A stretch of DNA of 64,000 nt from Aquisalimonas sp. (GTDB taxonomy: Bacteria; Pseudomonadota; Gammaproteobacteria; Nitrococcales; Aquisalimonadaceae), in the NCBI RefSeq assembly GCF_007120195.1, contig NZ_SKOG01000145.1, positions 1 through 64,000 of the forward strand, written 5' to 3'. This document shows, piece after piece, positions 52,442 through 61,766 of this stretch. The notes under the pieces are model-generated. The model did not search any database. It was not told the origin of the DNA and was given only the letters and a program-made list of their open reading frames with translations. Both the position numbers and the translations under genes were made by a program. Numbering within the stretch: the first letter of the stretch is position 1; each line of letters starts with the position of its first letter.

Positions 52442-53173
52442 TCACGCCAGATCCCCCCATAGCGTTTGTAACGCGGCGAGGACAGCGACACCGGCGGTCT
52501 CGGTGCGCAGCACGCGCGGGCCGAGACGCACGGGCTCGAACCCGTTCTCCCTGGCGCCGGAGGCCTCCCGCTCGTTGAGCCCACCTTCCGGGCCGATCAG
52601 CAATGTGCAGCCCGCCTCCCCGGGGGGTGGCAGATCACTGACCCGGCAGCCCCCCTGCGGATTCAGAAACAGCCGCACCCCGCCGGGGAATTCGGCCCAT
52701 CGCGAGGACAGGGGGCGGGCATCGTCCAGGGCCGGAAGGAGATTCCGGCCGCACTGCTCGCAGGCACTGATGACGATACTGCGCCAATGATCAACCTTTT
52801 TTTGCAGGCGGGCGGGTTCGGTGTTGATGACACTGCGGGCCGTGATCACGGGGATGATCCGGCTGACCCCCAGTTCCACCGCCTTCTGAATGGTCCAGTC
52901 CATGCGCTCGCCCTTGCTGATGCCTTGGATCAGCACGGTGTGCAGCGGCGATTCCACGCCGCCGTCGCGGGCCCCCGTCAGGAGGATTGCCACGCGCCGC
53001 CGCTCCACGGCAATGACCTGGGCATCATGACTGCCACCCCGACCGTCAAAGGCGACCAGGGGGTGGCCGGCGCGCAGCCGCAGTACCCGGAGATGGTTGG
53101 CTGCCGCCCCTTCCAGAGTCAGTTCCACTCCTTCCGCGAGCGGCCCCGGCACGTGGATCCGCGGGATTCGCAT
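52442..53173 (-). CDS. rsmE: 16S rRNA (U1498-N3)-methyltransferase
   Basis: 243 aa SPOUT-family enzyme. The N-terminal PUA-like domain begins MRIPRIHVPGPLAEG. The knot region contains QKAVELGVSRIIPVITARSVIN, LLIGPEGGLNEREASGA and LGPRVLRTETAGVAVLAALQ. It converges on bioA with 62 bases between. Upstream, toward chpC, lies a hairpin with a T6 run. Confidence 0.94.
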   Translation of the reverse strand: MRIPRIHVPGPLAEGVELTLEGAAANHLRVLRLRAGHPLVAFDGRGGSHDAQVIAVERRRVAILLTGARDGGVESPLHTVLIQGISKGERMDWTIQKAVELGVSRIIPVITARSVINTEPARLQKKVDHWRSIVISACEQCGRNLLPALDDARPLSSRWAEFPGGVRLFLNPQGGCRVSDLPPPGEAGCTLLIGPEGGLNEREASGARENGFEPVRLGPRVLRTETAGVAVLAALQTLWGDLA

Positions 53174-53186
53174 GGCGTAACCCTAA

Positions 53187-53215
53187 CAGGATGCTGAAAA
53201 AAGGCCATCCTGGCG
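53187..53215 (-). terminator. Candidate terminator between chpC and rsmE
   Basis: On the minus strand GCCA-GGA-TGGC-C is followed by TTTTTT. An alternative seven-base-pair stem, CAGGATG and CATCCTG, encloses the T-run. The two structures are mutually exclusive. The position between the chpC stop and the rsmE start fits termination of the Chp transcript, possibly with read-through. Confidence 0.42.
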
Positions 53216-53256
53216 CTGTTCCAGCTCGCTGCGCCACGGCACATGTCCGCGAATTG

Positions 53257-53763
53257 CTAGTAGGCCTGCTCAAACGGATTCTCAGCGGGCTGCCAGTCGA
53301 ACAAGGCGCGGTGGGTCTGGGCCTCGATGTAATCCAGATCGGGGATCAGCGCCGGCTCGCCCTCGGCCAACACCGCCTGCCGCACGACCGGACCCTGACC
53401 TTCCGCTTCCTCCACCGGCTCCAGAGCCCGCCGATGGACATTCACCAGCCGCGGAATGCTGCGGGTGCGAACGGCGACGTACGGCATACCGGCGCGTCCG
53501 CCCACGGCCTTGAGCACCACGGTCCGGGCCCGTGAACCGGCATCCGCGACGGGCAGGCCATTCAGGGCCTCGAGGGCAACGCAGGGCAAGTGCTGCCCCC
53601 GCCACGGCACGAGTCCAAGCAGCCAGTGCGGCTGTTCGGCGTCCCTTGAGCCCTTGGGGGTGGTGTAGTCCACCACCTCCGCAACGATCGTCTCGGGGAG
53701 CAGCAGGTTGCTGTCTTCCAGGGGCAGCAGCAGACTGCGCATCGAGTCATCTGTGTCCGGCAT
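53257..53763 (-). CDS. chpC: CheW-like adaptor ChpC
   Basis: 168 aa from the ATG at 53763; ATG 53778 is an alternative, and the long ORF-track start is spurious. One CheW domain: SLLLPLEDSNLLLPETIVAEVVDYTTP, HWLLGLVPWRGQHLPCVALEALNG, ARTVVLKAV and a C-terminal IPDLDYIEAQTHRALF. It probably links a chemoreceptor to the ChpA kinase. Its position after chpB matches the P. aeruginosa chpABC order. The stop is 83 bases before rsmE. Confidence 0.86.
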   Translation of the reverse strand: MPDTDDSMRSLLLPLEDSNLLLPETIVAEVVDYTTPKGSRDAEQPHWLLGLVPWRGQHLPCVALEALNGLPVADAGSRARTVVLKAVGGRAGMPYVAVRTRSIPRLVNVHRRALEPVEEAEGQGPVVRQAVLAEGEPALIPDLDYIEAQTHRALFDWQPAENPFEQAY

Positions 53764-53819
53764 CGATCCGTCTCTCATACTCTTAGGCCCGTCGTGCGCG
53801 CGGACACGCGCAGACGCAA

Positions 53820-54806
53820 TCAGGCCTGTTGCTGTTCCGGGTGCGTGGAGTGCAGCAGCGCCCGGGCCAATTCCTCGGGGTTGCCGCGCCAAGCGACCAC
53901 TCCGGTTGCGGCAGCGCGATTCGGCATGCTGCTGATGGCACAGCTGGCCGCGTCCTGCGCCCAAACCGTGCCGCCCGCTGCAGCCACGGCCTGCGCCCCC
54001 TCGGTACCATCGTCTCCCATGCCGCTGAAAACGATAGCGCCCGCGCTCGGACCATAGACCCGGGCGACCTCTCGCATGACCCCATCGATGCTGGGGCTGC
54101 AACGCCGGCCAGGTGCTGGTTCAGCCCGGAGCTCGACCCGCTTCATGTCCGAGAGGTACAGGGCATGGTTCACCGGCATCACGTAGACCCTTCCGAGGTG
54201 CAGATCCACGCCCTCAGACAGGGGCTCGACATGTAACCGGGTGGCGCGGTCGAGCTGGGCGGCCAATAGATCGACGAAACCGACACCGATGTGCTGAACC
54301 ACAATGAGCGTGGCCTCCGGCACTACCGGAAAGGCGCCAAGAAAGCGCTTCACCGCCTGGGGACCGCCGACGGACGAGCCCAGCACCCACAAACGGGGGC
54401 CAGCCGCCATTTCCGGTACCGGTGTCTCGAGGGCAATGGCATCGCCGGTCGCGGCGGGCGCGACCATGCCCAAAATTTTTCCAGCAAGCCGGCGAATCCA
54501 GACATGCTGGTGATGCGCCGGGGCCTCCTCGTGGAAGAGGACGGGGGGAAGGTCCTCGCCATCCAGCAATGTATTGAGCGCATCCAGATCCCGATCTCCC
54601 GCAGTACGCATGTCCACGACAAGGGCCTGAAGGTCCGCTCGGGACAAACCCGCCAGGACGTTCGCGAGATCCGTTTCCAGGGCGACCTCGAGCCCGTGCT
54701 GCGCCAGCCCCTCCCGTAGCACGGCGCGCATGGCCACATCCGCGCCGACGAGCCCGACCCGTACCGCACCCCACCCGGGCCTTGCCAATGTATCAGTGGC
54801 CCCCAT
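53820..54806 (-). CDS. chpB: CheB-like methylesterase ChpB
   Basis: 328 aa. The C-terminal CheB esterase domain (about 135-325) has the catalytic Ser in LGSSVGGPQAVKRFL, His in VVQHIGVGFVDLL and Asp in SGMGDDGTEGAQAV. The N-terminal 110 residues look like a receiver fold (VRVGLVGADVAMRAVLREGL, ALVVDM) but lack the acidic pair and lysine, so it is probably a pseudo-receiver. It removes methyl groups from the PilJ receptor, opposing PilK. It overlaps chpA by 14 bases. Confidence 0.9.
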   Translation of the reverse strand: MGATDTLARPGWGAVRVGLVGADVAMRAVLREGLAQHGLEVALETDLANVLAGLSRADLQALVVDMRTAGDRDLDALNTLLDGEDLPPVLFHEEAPAHHQHVWIRRLAGKILGMVAPAATGDAIALETPVPEMAAGPRLWVLGSSVGGPQAVKRFLGAFPVVPEATLIVVQHIGVGFVDLLAAQLDRATRLHVEPLSEGVDLHLGRVYVMPVNHALYLSDMKRVELRAEPAPGRRCSPSIDGVMREVARVYGPSAGAIVFSGMGDDGTEGAQAVAAAGGTVWAQDAASCAISSMPNRAAATGVVAWRGNPEELARALLHSTHPEQQQA

Positions 54807-57800
54807 GGCGTGTTGTCAGCAACTCCTCCAGATTTCCGAGAAGATCCGACTCCTGGTAAGGTTTGCCCAGATACCGGTCGACGCCGAGATTGAGCGCGCG
54901 TTGGCGGTGCTTCTCGCCGGTGCGTGACGTAATCATCACAATCGGCACATCGCGCAGCCGGGCGTCATTGCGCATGTGCATGACCAGCTCGTAACCGTCC
55001 ATACGCGGCATTTCGATATCCAGCAACATGGCATCCGGGACCGTGTCCTGCAACTTGGCCACGGCATCCACCCCGTCGCTGGCCGTTACGACCTCCATGT
55101 GATTGCGCTCCAGCAACCGCGCCGCCACTTTGCGCATGGTGATGGAATCATCGACCACCATGACGAGTGGCTCCGCAGCCACGTCGAGCGCAGGCAGGCT
55201 TTCCGTACCGACATCCTCCAGGGCGTCGTCTGCAAGACCAGCCACCGCACCCTGGCGCATGAGAGCGCTCATCTCAAGAATGAGCACGACGCGACCGTCG
55301 GCGAGAATCGTCGCGCCGTAAATGCCGGGCACGGTGCTAATCTGCGGGCCGACCGACTTGACAACAATCTCGCGAGATCCGATCAGCTCATCGACATGCA
55401 TGGCCAGCCGGTAATCGCCACTGTGGAGCAGGACGAGGGGGACGTGATCGTCGTGCCCGGCCAGGCTGGGTTCGCCGTCGCCGAGCATCAGCGACAGTGC
55501 TGTCACCTGGTAGTCGTGACCCAAGTAGTGATACTTGGCCTCCTCGCCCTGGGAAAGATAGGTCCGCATCTGGTCACGGGGCACCCGCACCACACCGCTT
55601 ATGCTAGTCAGCGGGATGGCGTAGGTCTGCTCGCCGGTGGCACAAAGCAGTGCCTGGTTCATCGCGAGCGTAAACGGCAGGCGGACGATAAACCGTGTAC
55701 CTTTGCCGCGCTCGGATTCGATCTCGAGGGTTCCGCCAAGCTGCTTGATTTCCGCGTTCACCACGTCCATGCCGACCCCACGGCCGGCTACCTGCGTCAC
55801 TTCCCGGGCCGTACTGAAGCCTTGTTCCAGGACGAACTGCATCACTTCGCGATCCGTGAGCTCGCCGGCCTCCCGCAGCAAGCCGCGCTCATGCGCCTTG
55901 CGCCGGATAGCTTCCAGGTTCATGCCGGCGCCGTCGTCGGCCACCCAAAGCACCACTTCGGCTCCTTCCCGGTCCAAGGTCAAGGTGATCTGACCGGCCT
56001 CGGGCTTGCCGGCCGCCTGTCGCTCTTCAGGGGACTCGATCCCATGGGCAACGGCGTTGCGCAGCATGTGCTCGAGCGGCGCCACCACCCGATCCAGCAC
56101 GCTACGGTCCATCTCCCCTTGCGCCCCCTGGACCCGGATCTCGGCCTTGCGGCCCAGCTCGCCGGCAGTCTGGCGAACGATCCGCCGCAGCCGCGGCACC
56201 AGGCTGGCAAAGGGCACCATGCGGGTTCGCATGAGGCCGTCCTGGAGTTCGGTATTCACTCGGGATTGCTGCAGCAGCAGGGTTTCCGACTCGCGCGAGA
56301 GCTGGTCCAGCAGGGATTCAATGCTGGACAGGTCGTTGACCGATTCCCCCAGGCGCCGCGAAAGCTCCTGCATGCGCGTAAAACGATCGAGCTCCAGGGG
56401 ATCGAACCCTTCCTCCTGATCCTGACCGCCCGCCGCCGCCGACGCAACATCACCGGCGAGCTCCCGGTCGTAGCGGTAGGGGATCCGGGCTTCGGTTTCG
56501 ATCTCCAGGGTCCGCAGCTGCTCACGCAGCCGTTCGACGGTTTGATTGAGCTCACCCAGATTGAAACGGAACGCCCCCACCTGCCGCTCCAGTCGCGCAC
56601 GGTAGATGCTGACCTCACCGGCATAGCTCACCAGGCTATCGAGCAGGTCCGCACGCACGCGGATCTGCTCCTCCCGGGCGGTGCGGTTACCATCATCCTT
56701 GGACTGGACGGGTCGCTGCGCCGGCTCGATAACCGGCGTCCCCACGGCGCCGGTGTCGGCAACAGTCACGGCCCGATCAGCCCGGTCCTCCTCACCCGCC
56801 GGTTGCATCTGCTCGAGCTGGGTCAGAAGATCCGTGGCTTCCCCCAGGGGAATCCCGCTTGCGGCTTGCTCGCGCAGCCAGTGCAGACGATCATGGCTGC
56901 GGTCCAAGAGATCAAACAGCCGCGCGTCGGCGACGTGCTGGCCATCGCGAAACCGCACCAGCAACGACTCCAACGCGTGGCTCAGATTGGCCATCGGCCG
57001 ATACCCGGCCATCCGGGCACCACCTTTCAGGGTGTGCAACGCGCGCTCCAGATCCTGGACGAGACCCCGATCATCGGGCGTTTCCATCCATGCATGCTGG
57101 ACGGATTCGATGCCCTGCAGAATCTCGCTCGCTTCCTCCAGGAACAGGTCCATGAGTTCGCGTTCGCCTTCATCCTCGGGCGCTGTCGGCTCGCCGTCAT
57201 GGCAGCCGCTGGCGCCACGCAGCCGGTCGATGCGGCCGATAATGGCTTGCGCATCATCGCCTTCACCCGGCTCGCGAGCGGCATTGGTCAAACGCACCAG
57301 CTCATCGAAGGCATCGCGCAGGACCGTGAAGAACTCGTCGTCACCGGCAACACGCCCGCCCTCGAGATCGTTCACCAGGCTTTCCACGGCATGACAAAGG
57401 CCGGCGATCGCGTCGAAGCGCGCTAATCGGGCGCCGCCCTTGAGGGTATGCAGCGAGCGCTGGAGCTCCGACAATGATCCTTCGTGCTCGGGGTCATCCT
57501 CCCAGCGGGTCAGGGTGTCGTCGAGAAAGGCGAGGATGTCGCCCGCCTCTTCCAGGAACAACGCCACCAGATCCTGGTCAACGTCGTCCTGCGGCGACTC
57601 GTCGCCATCGGCCCATGATGCCTCTGGGCGCGGCTCGGGGCCGGTTGCCGCCAGCACGCGCGCTTCCTCAGCCGTGGCGCTGGAAGCAGCCAGTGAGGCA
57701 AGCTCGCGGCGCAGCTCGCTGGAATCGGGCGGAGTGTCGCCCTGGCCCAGCGATACCACCATCTGCTCGAGCAGCTCCGCGCCCTGGGCCATGAGGCGGC

Positions 57801-60714
57801 GTTCGTGCTCGTCCAGCCCCCGGCCTTCACCGCAGCGCGTGGTGGCATGGAGTTCCAGATCGCGCGCCAATGTCGCCACGGATTGCACATTCGCCATGCG
57901 CGCACTGCCGCTTAGGGTGTGCAGTGCGCGCAGAAAGTCCTCGCAGATCGGGACGTCCACGTGGCCATCACCGGCCGCAATGAAATCGCGGACCACGCGC
58001 AGGTGGCTCGCCGTTTCATTGCGAAAGATGTCATAAAGGGCAGCATCCATGCCCTGAGTGCCGGCGAACGCCGTATCCTGTTCGCACGCGCTACCGGCCT
58101 CCACGCCGCCCTCGTCCCCGCCCTGCTCGCCGACGAACTCGGCCTCCGCCGGCCCCGGCGCAGGGATGGGCACTTCAGTCGGCAGCGCGTCGTCCGGCGT
58201 TGCCAACCCGGGTGCCGATTCGGCCTCCACCTCCACGGCCTCTGCGGCGCCCTGCGCCTTGGCAGGCTCGCCGGTGCTGTCATCCGCTGCAAACGCTGCG
58301 AGCGATTCCGGCTCCGGGTCACCGTCCGCCAGGCGCACCGCCTCGCGCATCAGCGCCCGGACGTCCGCGGTCGGCGCCTGGCCGCTCTGGAGTTCCTTGA
58401 CCAGCTGGAGTACCGCGTCCTGCACATGATCGATCAACGAGAACACCTGCGGCCCGCTGGTCACGTAGCCGTCGATGATGCGGTTGAGCAGACGCTCCAC
58501 CGACCAGGCAAGCTCACCAAGCAACAGGGTACCGGCCAGCCGCCCGCTGCCCTTGAGGGTATGAAACGTGCGCCGGAGGGTCATCAGGGCGTCCGGCTGC
58601 CCCGTATCGGCGCGCCAGCGCGGGCAGCTCTCCCGGATCGACTCCACGCACTCGTAAACTTCTTCCAGGAAGATCTCAAGGATCTCCGGGTCCAGTTCCG
58701 CGGCTGTCACCGCGACATCGAAATCAACGCCGCCGCTCGATCCCGTCCATTCCGCCGGTGCTGGCGATGCGGCGATGTCGGTCCCGGCAGCCGGAGGAGG
58801 CACAATGCGTTGCGCGGGTTCAGCTGCCGCATCCGGTAGCGGCCCCGGTGTAGGCGCTTCGGTCACGGCCTCGCCCGCTGACCACTCGTCCCAATCCGGA
58901 GCCACCGTCGCGGCAGCGACCGCTCCCTCGGTCCCGGTTGCCAGCCCCGCTGCAACGGCGACCGGCTCCACCTCTCCCGAGGCCATGGATGTATCATCGC
59001 TGAGAGTGGCGCTCGCGTAGCCGAGCACACGGACACTCTCCTCGGCCACATCCAGGATGCGCTCACGCCCGCTACGATTTTCCAGCACGGCCTCGAGGTA
59101 GTACTCCAGGCTGGTGATGGCATCCGCCAGGCTGTCGAGGCGGTCCTCGGGCGGTAATTCCCCGGCCTCGATGATTTCCTCGCGGATGCAACGCCCGGCC
59201 GCGTTGAGCAACCCTCCCGCACGCACGAGGTCGAGCATCTCCAGGACACCCTGGAGTCGCCGCAGCAGCGGCTCCAGGTCGGCCGGTTGCGCTTCGCCAC
59301 GGCCTTCCGTCACCGCCACAAGGGCTGCTTTGATGGCGCCGAAATCAGACACGGCCTCGCGGATGGCGGTGAGATACACACCGCGGTAGTCGAGCTCGAC
59401 GAAATCCCTGTCCTGCAGTACGACCGGATCGCCGCCCATGTCCTTGTCAGATGCCTCGATGACCTCCGGAGCCCCGCCACGGTCGACTAAACCGTCCAGC
59501 GCTGACTCGACGTACAGCAGCGCCCGGGCGAAGTCCATGAGTTCCTGTTCGACGCCGGCCTGGCCCTCGGCAAGGCGCTCCACCAGTGGCACCTGCTCAC
59601 GTATCACGCACCGAGGCACAGCTAAACCGAGCATCCCGAGGGTGTCGGCGATACGCTTGAGCATGTCGTCCATGCCGCTCAGGCGGTCAGGTTCGGACTG
59701 ATTGCCGCGGACGTACAGGTCCAGCGCATCCTTGATGGTGGTGAGGTCCTCGCCCAGAGCGTCCGCGACACTTTGCAGGATGTCGGAGCCTGGTTGATAG
59801 CCGCCGATGTTTTCCGCATTGGCAGCCTGCGGCGTGTCGCCCAGGTCACCGCCAAGCGAGAACCGCCGCTGAATCTCGCCCAGTCGGCCAGTGCACACAC
59901 CGAGCTGCTCGATGTGGTCGAGCATGTTCTTGAACAGAGCCCGCGACGGCTCTTCCACGAGGGCGGATCCGCCGTGGTCGATCACCTGTCTGAGGTGCCG
60001 ATCCACTTGGCCAAGCAGGCTCTTCACAGCGGGGGTTGTCTCGAGTTCCTCAAGACGCAAGCCATCGACGAGACCGGCGGCAACCCACCAGAGTTCACCG
60101 CTGCCATCGTCGCCGGACGCGGCCTCGAGCTGCTCGAGAACGGTTTGCATGCGCTCGAGGCTGCGCTCCATCGACTCGCCGCGCAGGTAGGCCAGCAGTG
60201 CACGCTGATAGGCAGGGCGGTGCTGGCGCGCCACCCCGGCAATCGAGCCGGCACCCGGACGCTCGTGCCTGGGAGCACCCGGCCGTGCCCCCAGGTCCGG
60301 GGCCAAGAGGACGCCTTGTGTCAGCGGGCATGCACCGCGGAGGACGCGCAGATCATTGAGTAGCGGCAACACCAGTGCGGCGCTGTCACGCTGGCCACGC
60401 TGAACACGCTCCAGATAGTCAGCGACAGACAGGATACCCCGCATGAGAGTCTCTTCAGCATCTCCCGTCTGGGCGAGATCGCCGTTGATCAGGCCCTCCA
60501 AGACCCGCTCCATTTCCTGCACAAGCCGAGACAGCCCGTAGAGTTCCAGCATTTGCAGCGTGCCGTAAACCTGGTGCAGGTACGTGGCACAAAAGCGCAG
60601 CCGCGTGCGGTCGCTGGAGTCCTCGGCGTAGTCTTCCAGTGCTTGCCCCGCCTGCTGGAGGGTGGCCTCCAACTCCTTGCGAACCCAGCCCAGTGTACTC
60701 GTGTCCTGATTCAT
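54793..60714 (-). CDS. chpA: Hybrid chemotaxis histidine kinase ChpA (multi-Hpt CheA)
   Basis: 1973 aa, the hub of the Pil-Chp system controlling type IV pilus motility. Four Hpt motifs with histidine: FHTLKGSGR (about 717), LHTLSGSAR (about 931), LHTLKGGAR (about 1088) and LHTLKGGAR (about 1226). The 650 residues before them look like degenerate Hpt-type helical bundles. Then come a dimerisation region, the HATPase (LEHMLRNAVAHGIESP near 1555; VADDGAGMN; GRGVGMDVV), a CheW domain (about 1685-1830) and a C-terminal receiver (VMVVDDSITMRK, Asp in LLDIEMPRMDGYE near 1900, Lys in YLGKPY). The second Hpt has Ser where Lys is usual. Confidence 0.94.
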   Translation of the reverse strand: MNQDTSTLGWVRKELEATLQQAGQALEDYAEDSSDRTRLRFCATYLHQVYGTLQMLELYGLSRLVQEMERVLEGLINGDLAQTGDAEETLMRGILSVADYLERVQRGQRDSAALVLPLLNDLRVLRGACPLTQGVLLAPDLGARPGAPRHERPGAGSIAGVARQHRPAYQRALLAYLRGESMERSLERMQTVLEQLEAASGDDGSGELWWVAAGLVDGLRLEELETTPAVKSLLGQVDRHLRQVIDHGGSALVEEPSRALFKNMLDHIEQLGVCTGRLGEIQRRFSLGGDLGDTPQAANAENIGGYQPGSDILQSVADALGEDLTTIKDALDLYVRGNQSEPDRLSGMDDMLKRIADTLGMLGLAVPRCVIREQVPLVERLAEGQAGVEQELMDFARALLYVESALDGLVDRGGAPEVIEASDKDMGGDPVVLQDRDFVELDYRGVYLTAIREAVSDFGAIKAALVAVTEGRGEAQPADLEPLLRRLQGVLEMLDLVRAGGLLNAAGRCIREEIIEAGELPPEDRLDSLADAITSLEYYLEAVLENRSGRERILDVAEESVRVLGYASATLSDDTSMASGEVEPVAVAAGLATGTEGAVAAATVAPDWDEWSAGEAVTEAPTPGPLPDAAAEPAQRIVPPPAAGTDIAASPAPAEWTGSSGGVDFDVAVTAAELDPEILEIFLEEVYECVESIRESCPRWRADTGQPDALMTLRRTFHTLKGSGRLAGTLLLGELAWSVERLLNRIIDGYVTSGPQVFSLIDHVQDAVLQLVKELQSGQAPTADVRALMREAVRLADGDPEPESLAAFAADDSTGEPAKAQGAAEAVEVEAESAPGLATPDDALPTEVPIPAPGPAEAEFVGEQGGDEGGVEAGSACEQDTAFAGTQGMDAALYDIFRNETASHLRVVRDFIAAGDGHVDVPICEDFLRALHTLSGSARMANVQSVATLARDLELHATTRCGEGRGLDEHERRLMAQGAELLEQMVVSLGQGDTPPDSSELRRELASLAASSATAEEARVLAATGPEPRPEASWADGDESPQDDVDQDLVALFLEEAGDILAFLDDTLTRWEDDPEHEGSLSELQRSLHTLKGGARLARFDAIAGLCHAVESLVNDLEGGRVAGDDEFFTVLRDAFDELVRLTNAAREPGEGDDAQAIIGRIDRLRGASGCHDGEPTAPEDEGERELMDLFLEEASEILQGIESVQHAWMETPDDRGLVQDLERALHTLKGGARMAGYRPMANLSHALESLLVRFRDGQHVADARLFDLLDRSHDRLHWLREQAASGIPLGEATDLLTQLEQMQPAGEEDRADRAVTVADTGAVGTPVIEPAQRPVQSKDDGNRTAREEQIRVRADLLDSLVSYAGEVSIYRARLERQVGAFRFNLGELNQTVERLREQLRTLEIETEARIPYRYDRELAGDVASAAAGGQDQEEGFDPLELDRFTRMQELSRRLGESVNDLSSIESLLDQLSRESETLLLQQSRVNTELQDGLMRTRMVPFASLVPRLRRIVRQTAGELGRKAEIRVQGAQGEMDRSVLDRVVAPLEHMLRNAVAHGIESPEERQAAGKPEAGQITLTLDREGAEVVLWVADDGAGMNLEAIRRKAHERGLLREAGELTDREVMQFVLEQGFSTAREVTQVAGRGVGMDVVNAEIKQLGGTLEIESERGKGTRFIVRLPFTLAMNQALLCATGEQTYAIPLTSISGVVRVPRDQMRTYLSQGEEAKYHYLGHDYQVTALSLMLGDGEPSLAGHDDHVPLVLLHSGDYRLAMHVDELIGSREIVVKSVGPQISTVPGIYGATILADGRVVLILEMSALMRQGAVAGLADDALEDVGTESLPALDVAAEPLVMVVDDSITMRKVAARLLERNHMEVVTASDGVDAVAKLQDTVPDAMLLDIEMPRMDGYELVMHMRNDARLRDVPIVMITSRTGEKHRQRALNLGVDRYLGKPYQESDLLGNLEELLTTRHGGH

Positions 60715-60881
60715 AAGTTCGCGTTACCTCCGAGGCCCTCTGCGTCGCCAGAGCAAGGCGCAATGACGACGGCGTAGCTTGGCTGCGCGTGGAGGCGCAA
60801 CGCAGCACCGGCGAAACGGGGGGCTACCCCGCACGAGCTCGTCAATCGGCACGCTCGCGTCATTGTCGCTGTAGCCGCGAT

Positions 60882-61766
60882 TCACGGCGTGCGCCGCCGG
60901 AATGCCAGCACTTGACCGGCGTCCGGGGCACGCTCGATTCCCTCCGGACACTCACGCACGAATTCACCGGCGCCAAGGAGCAGGATGCCTCCCGGGTGCA
61001 AATGGCCGGCGAGCCCCTCCACGATGGCCTGCCGCCGCGCGCGATCAAAATAGATCAACAGGTTCTGACAAAAAATCACGTCCACCTGACGGCTACTTGC
61101 CGGAAGGACGTCCAGCACATTCATGTGCGCGAAACACACCCGCCGGCGCAGTGCGGGTGCAATACGGAAACGCTCCCCGTCCGGCAGCACCTCGCAGTAG
61201 GCCAGGCGCTTCGTCTCCGGAATGTCACGCAACCGTCGAATCGGGTACTCGCCCTGACGCGCGACACCGAGGGCATGCAGACTGATATCCGTTCCCGTTA
61301 CACCAAAATGCGGGGGCCGCTCCTGGCGCTTGAGCGCATCCGTGATGGCCATGGCAAGGGTGTAGACCTCTTCTCCGGTGGAACACCCCACGCTCCACAC
61401 ATTGAGCTCGCGGGCGTTATCACGGGCCAGCGCCGGCAACACTTGGTCAACCAGGTACCCCACGGCCTTCGGATCACGGAAAAACCGGGTTTCATGCACA
61501 GTCAGTCGATCGACTAACGCGGCCCATTCCAGATTGCCGGCCACACCGGAGATGACATGCTGGTAATAGGATTCATAGTCCTCGAAACCGACCTCCCGCA
61601 TGCGCAGGCCCACATTGGTAACCAGAAACGATTTCCGTTCGGCGGGCATGGTCATCCCCGTGCGCCGCTCCACCAGTGCGATCCAGCGGCCGAACTCTTC
61701 ATCGTCCATGGCTGGCAGGCCAGAGGTGCGGTGGGAACCAAAAGCAGCCGCAGTCACGCGTGTCAC
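60882..61766 (-). CDS. pilK: CheR-type chemoreceptor methyltransferase PilK
   Basis: 294 aa. It methylates glutamates of the PilJ receptor with AdoMet. CheR motifs: ERKSFLVTNVGLRMREVGFEDYESYYQHV, LTVHETRFFRDPKAV, LNVWSVGCSTGEEVYTLAMA and VIFCQNLLIYFDRARRQAIVEGLAGHLHPGGILLLGAGE. The GTG start at 61766 overlaps the pilJ stop (GTGA), suggesting translational coupling. The gap to chpA is 167 bases with no gene. Confidence 0.92.
   Translation of the reverse strand: MTRVTAAAFGSHRTSGLPAMDDEEFGRWIALVERRTGMTMPAERKSFLVTNVGLRMREVGFEDYESYYQHVISGVAGNLEWAALVDRLTVHETRFFRDPKAVGYLVDQVLPALARDNARELNVWSVGCSTGEEVYTLAMAITDALKRQERPPHFGVTGTDISLHALGVARQGEYPIRRLRDIPETKRLAYCEVLPDGERFRIAPALRRRVCFAHMNVLDVLPASSRQVDVIFCQNLLIYFDRARRQAIVEGLAGHLHPGGILLLGAGEFVRECPEGIERAPDAGQVLAFRRRTP

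Noticed and set aside
54976-57426. 816-aa plus-strand ORF
   Set aside because: It is fully antisense to chpA, whose domains and residues are well conserved; long antisense frames are expected at this GC content.
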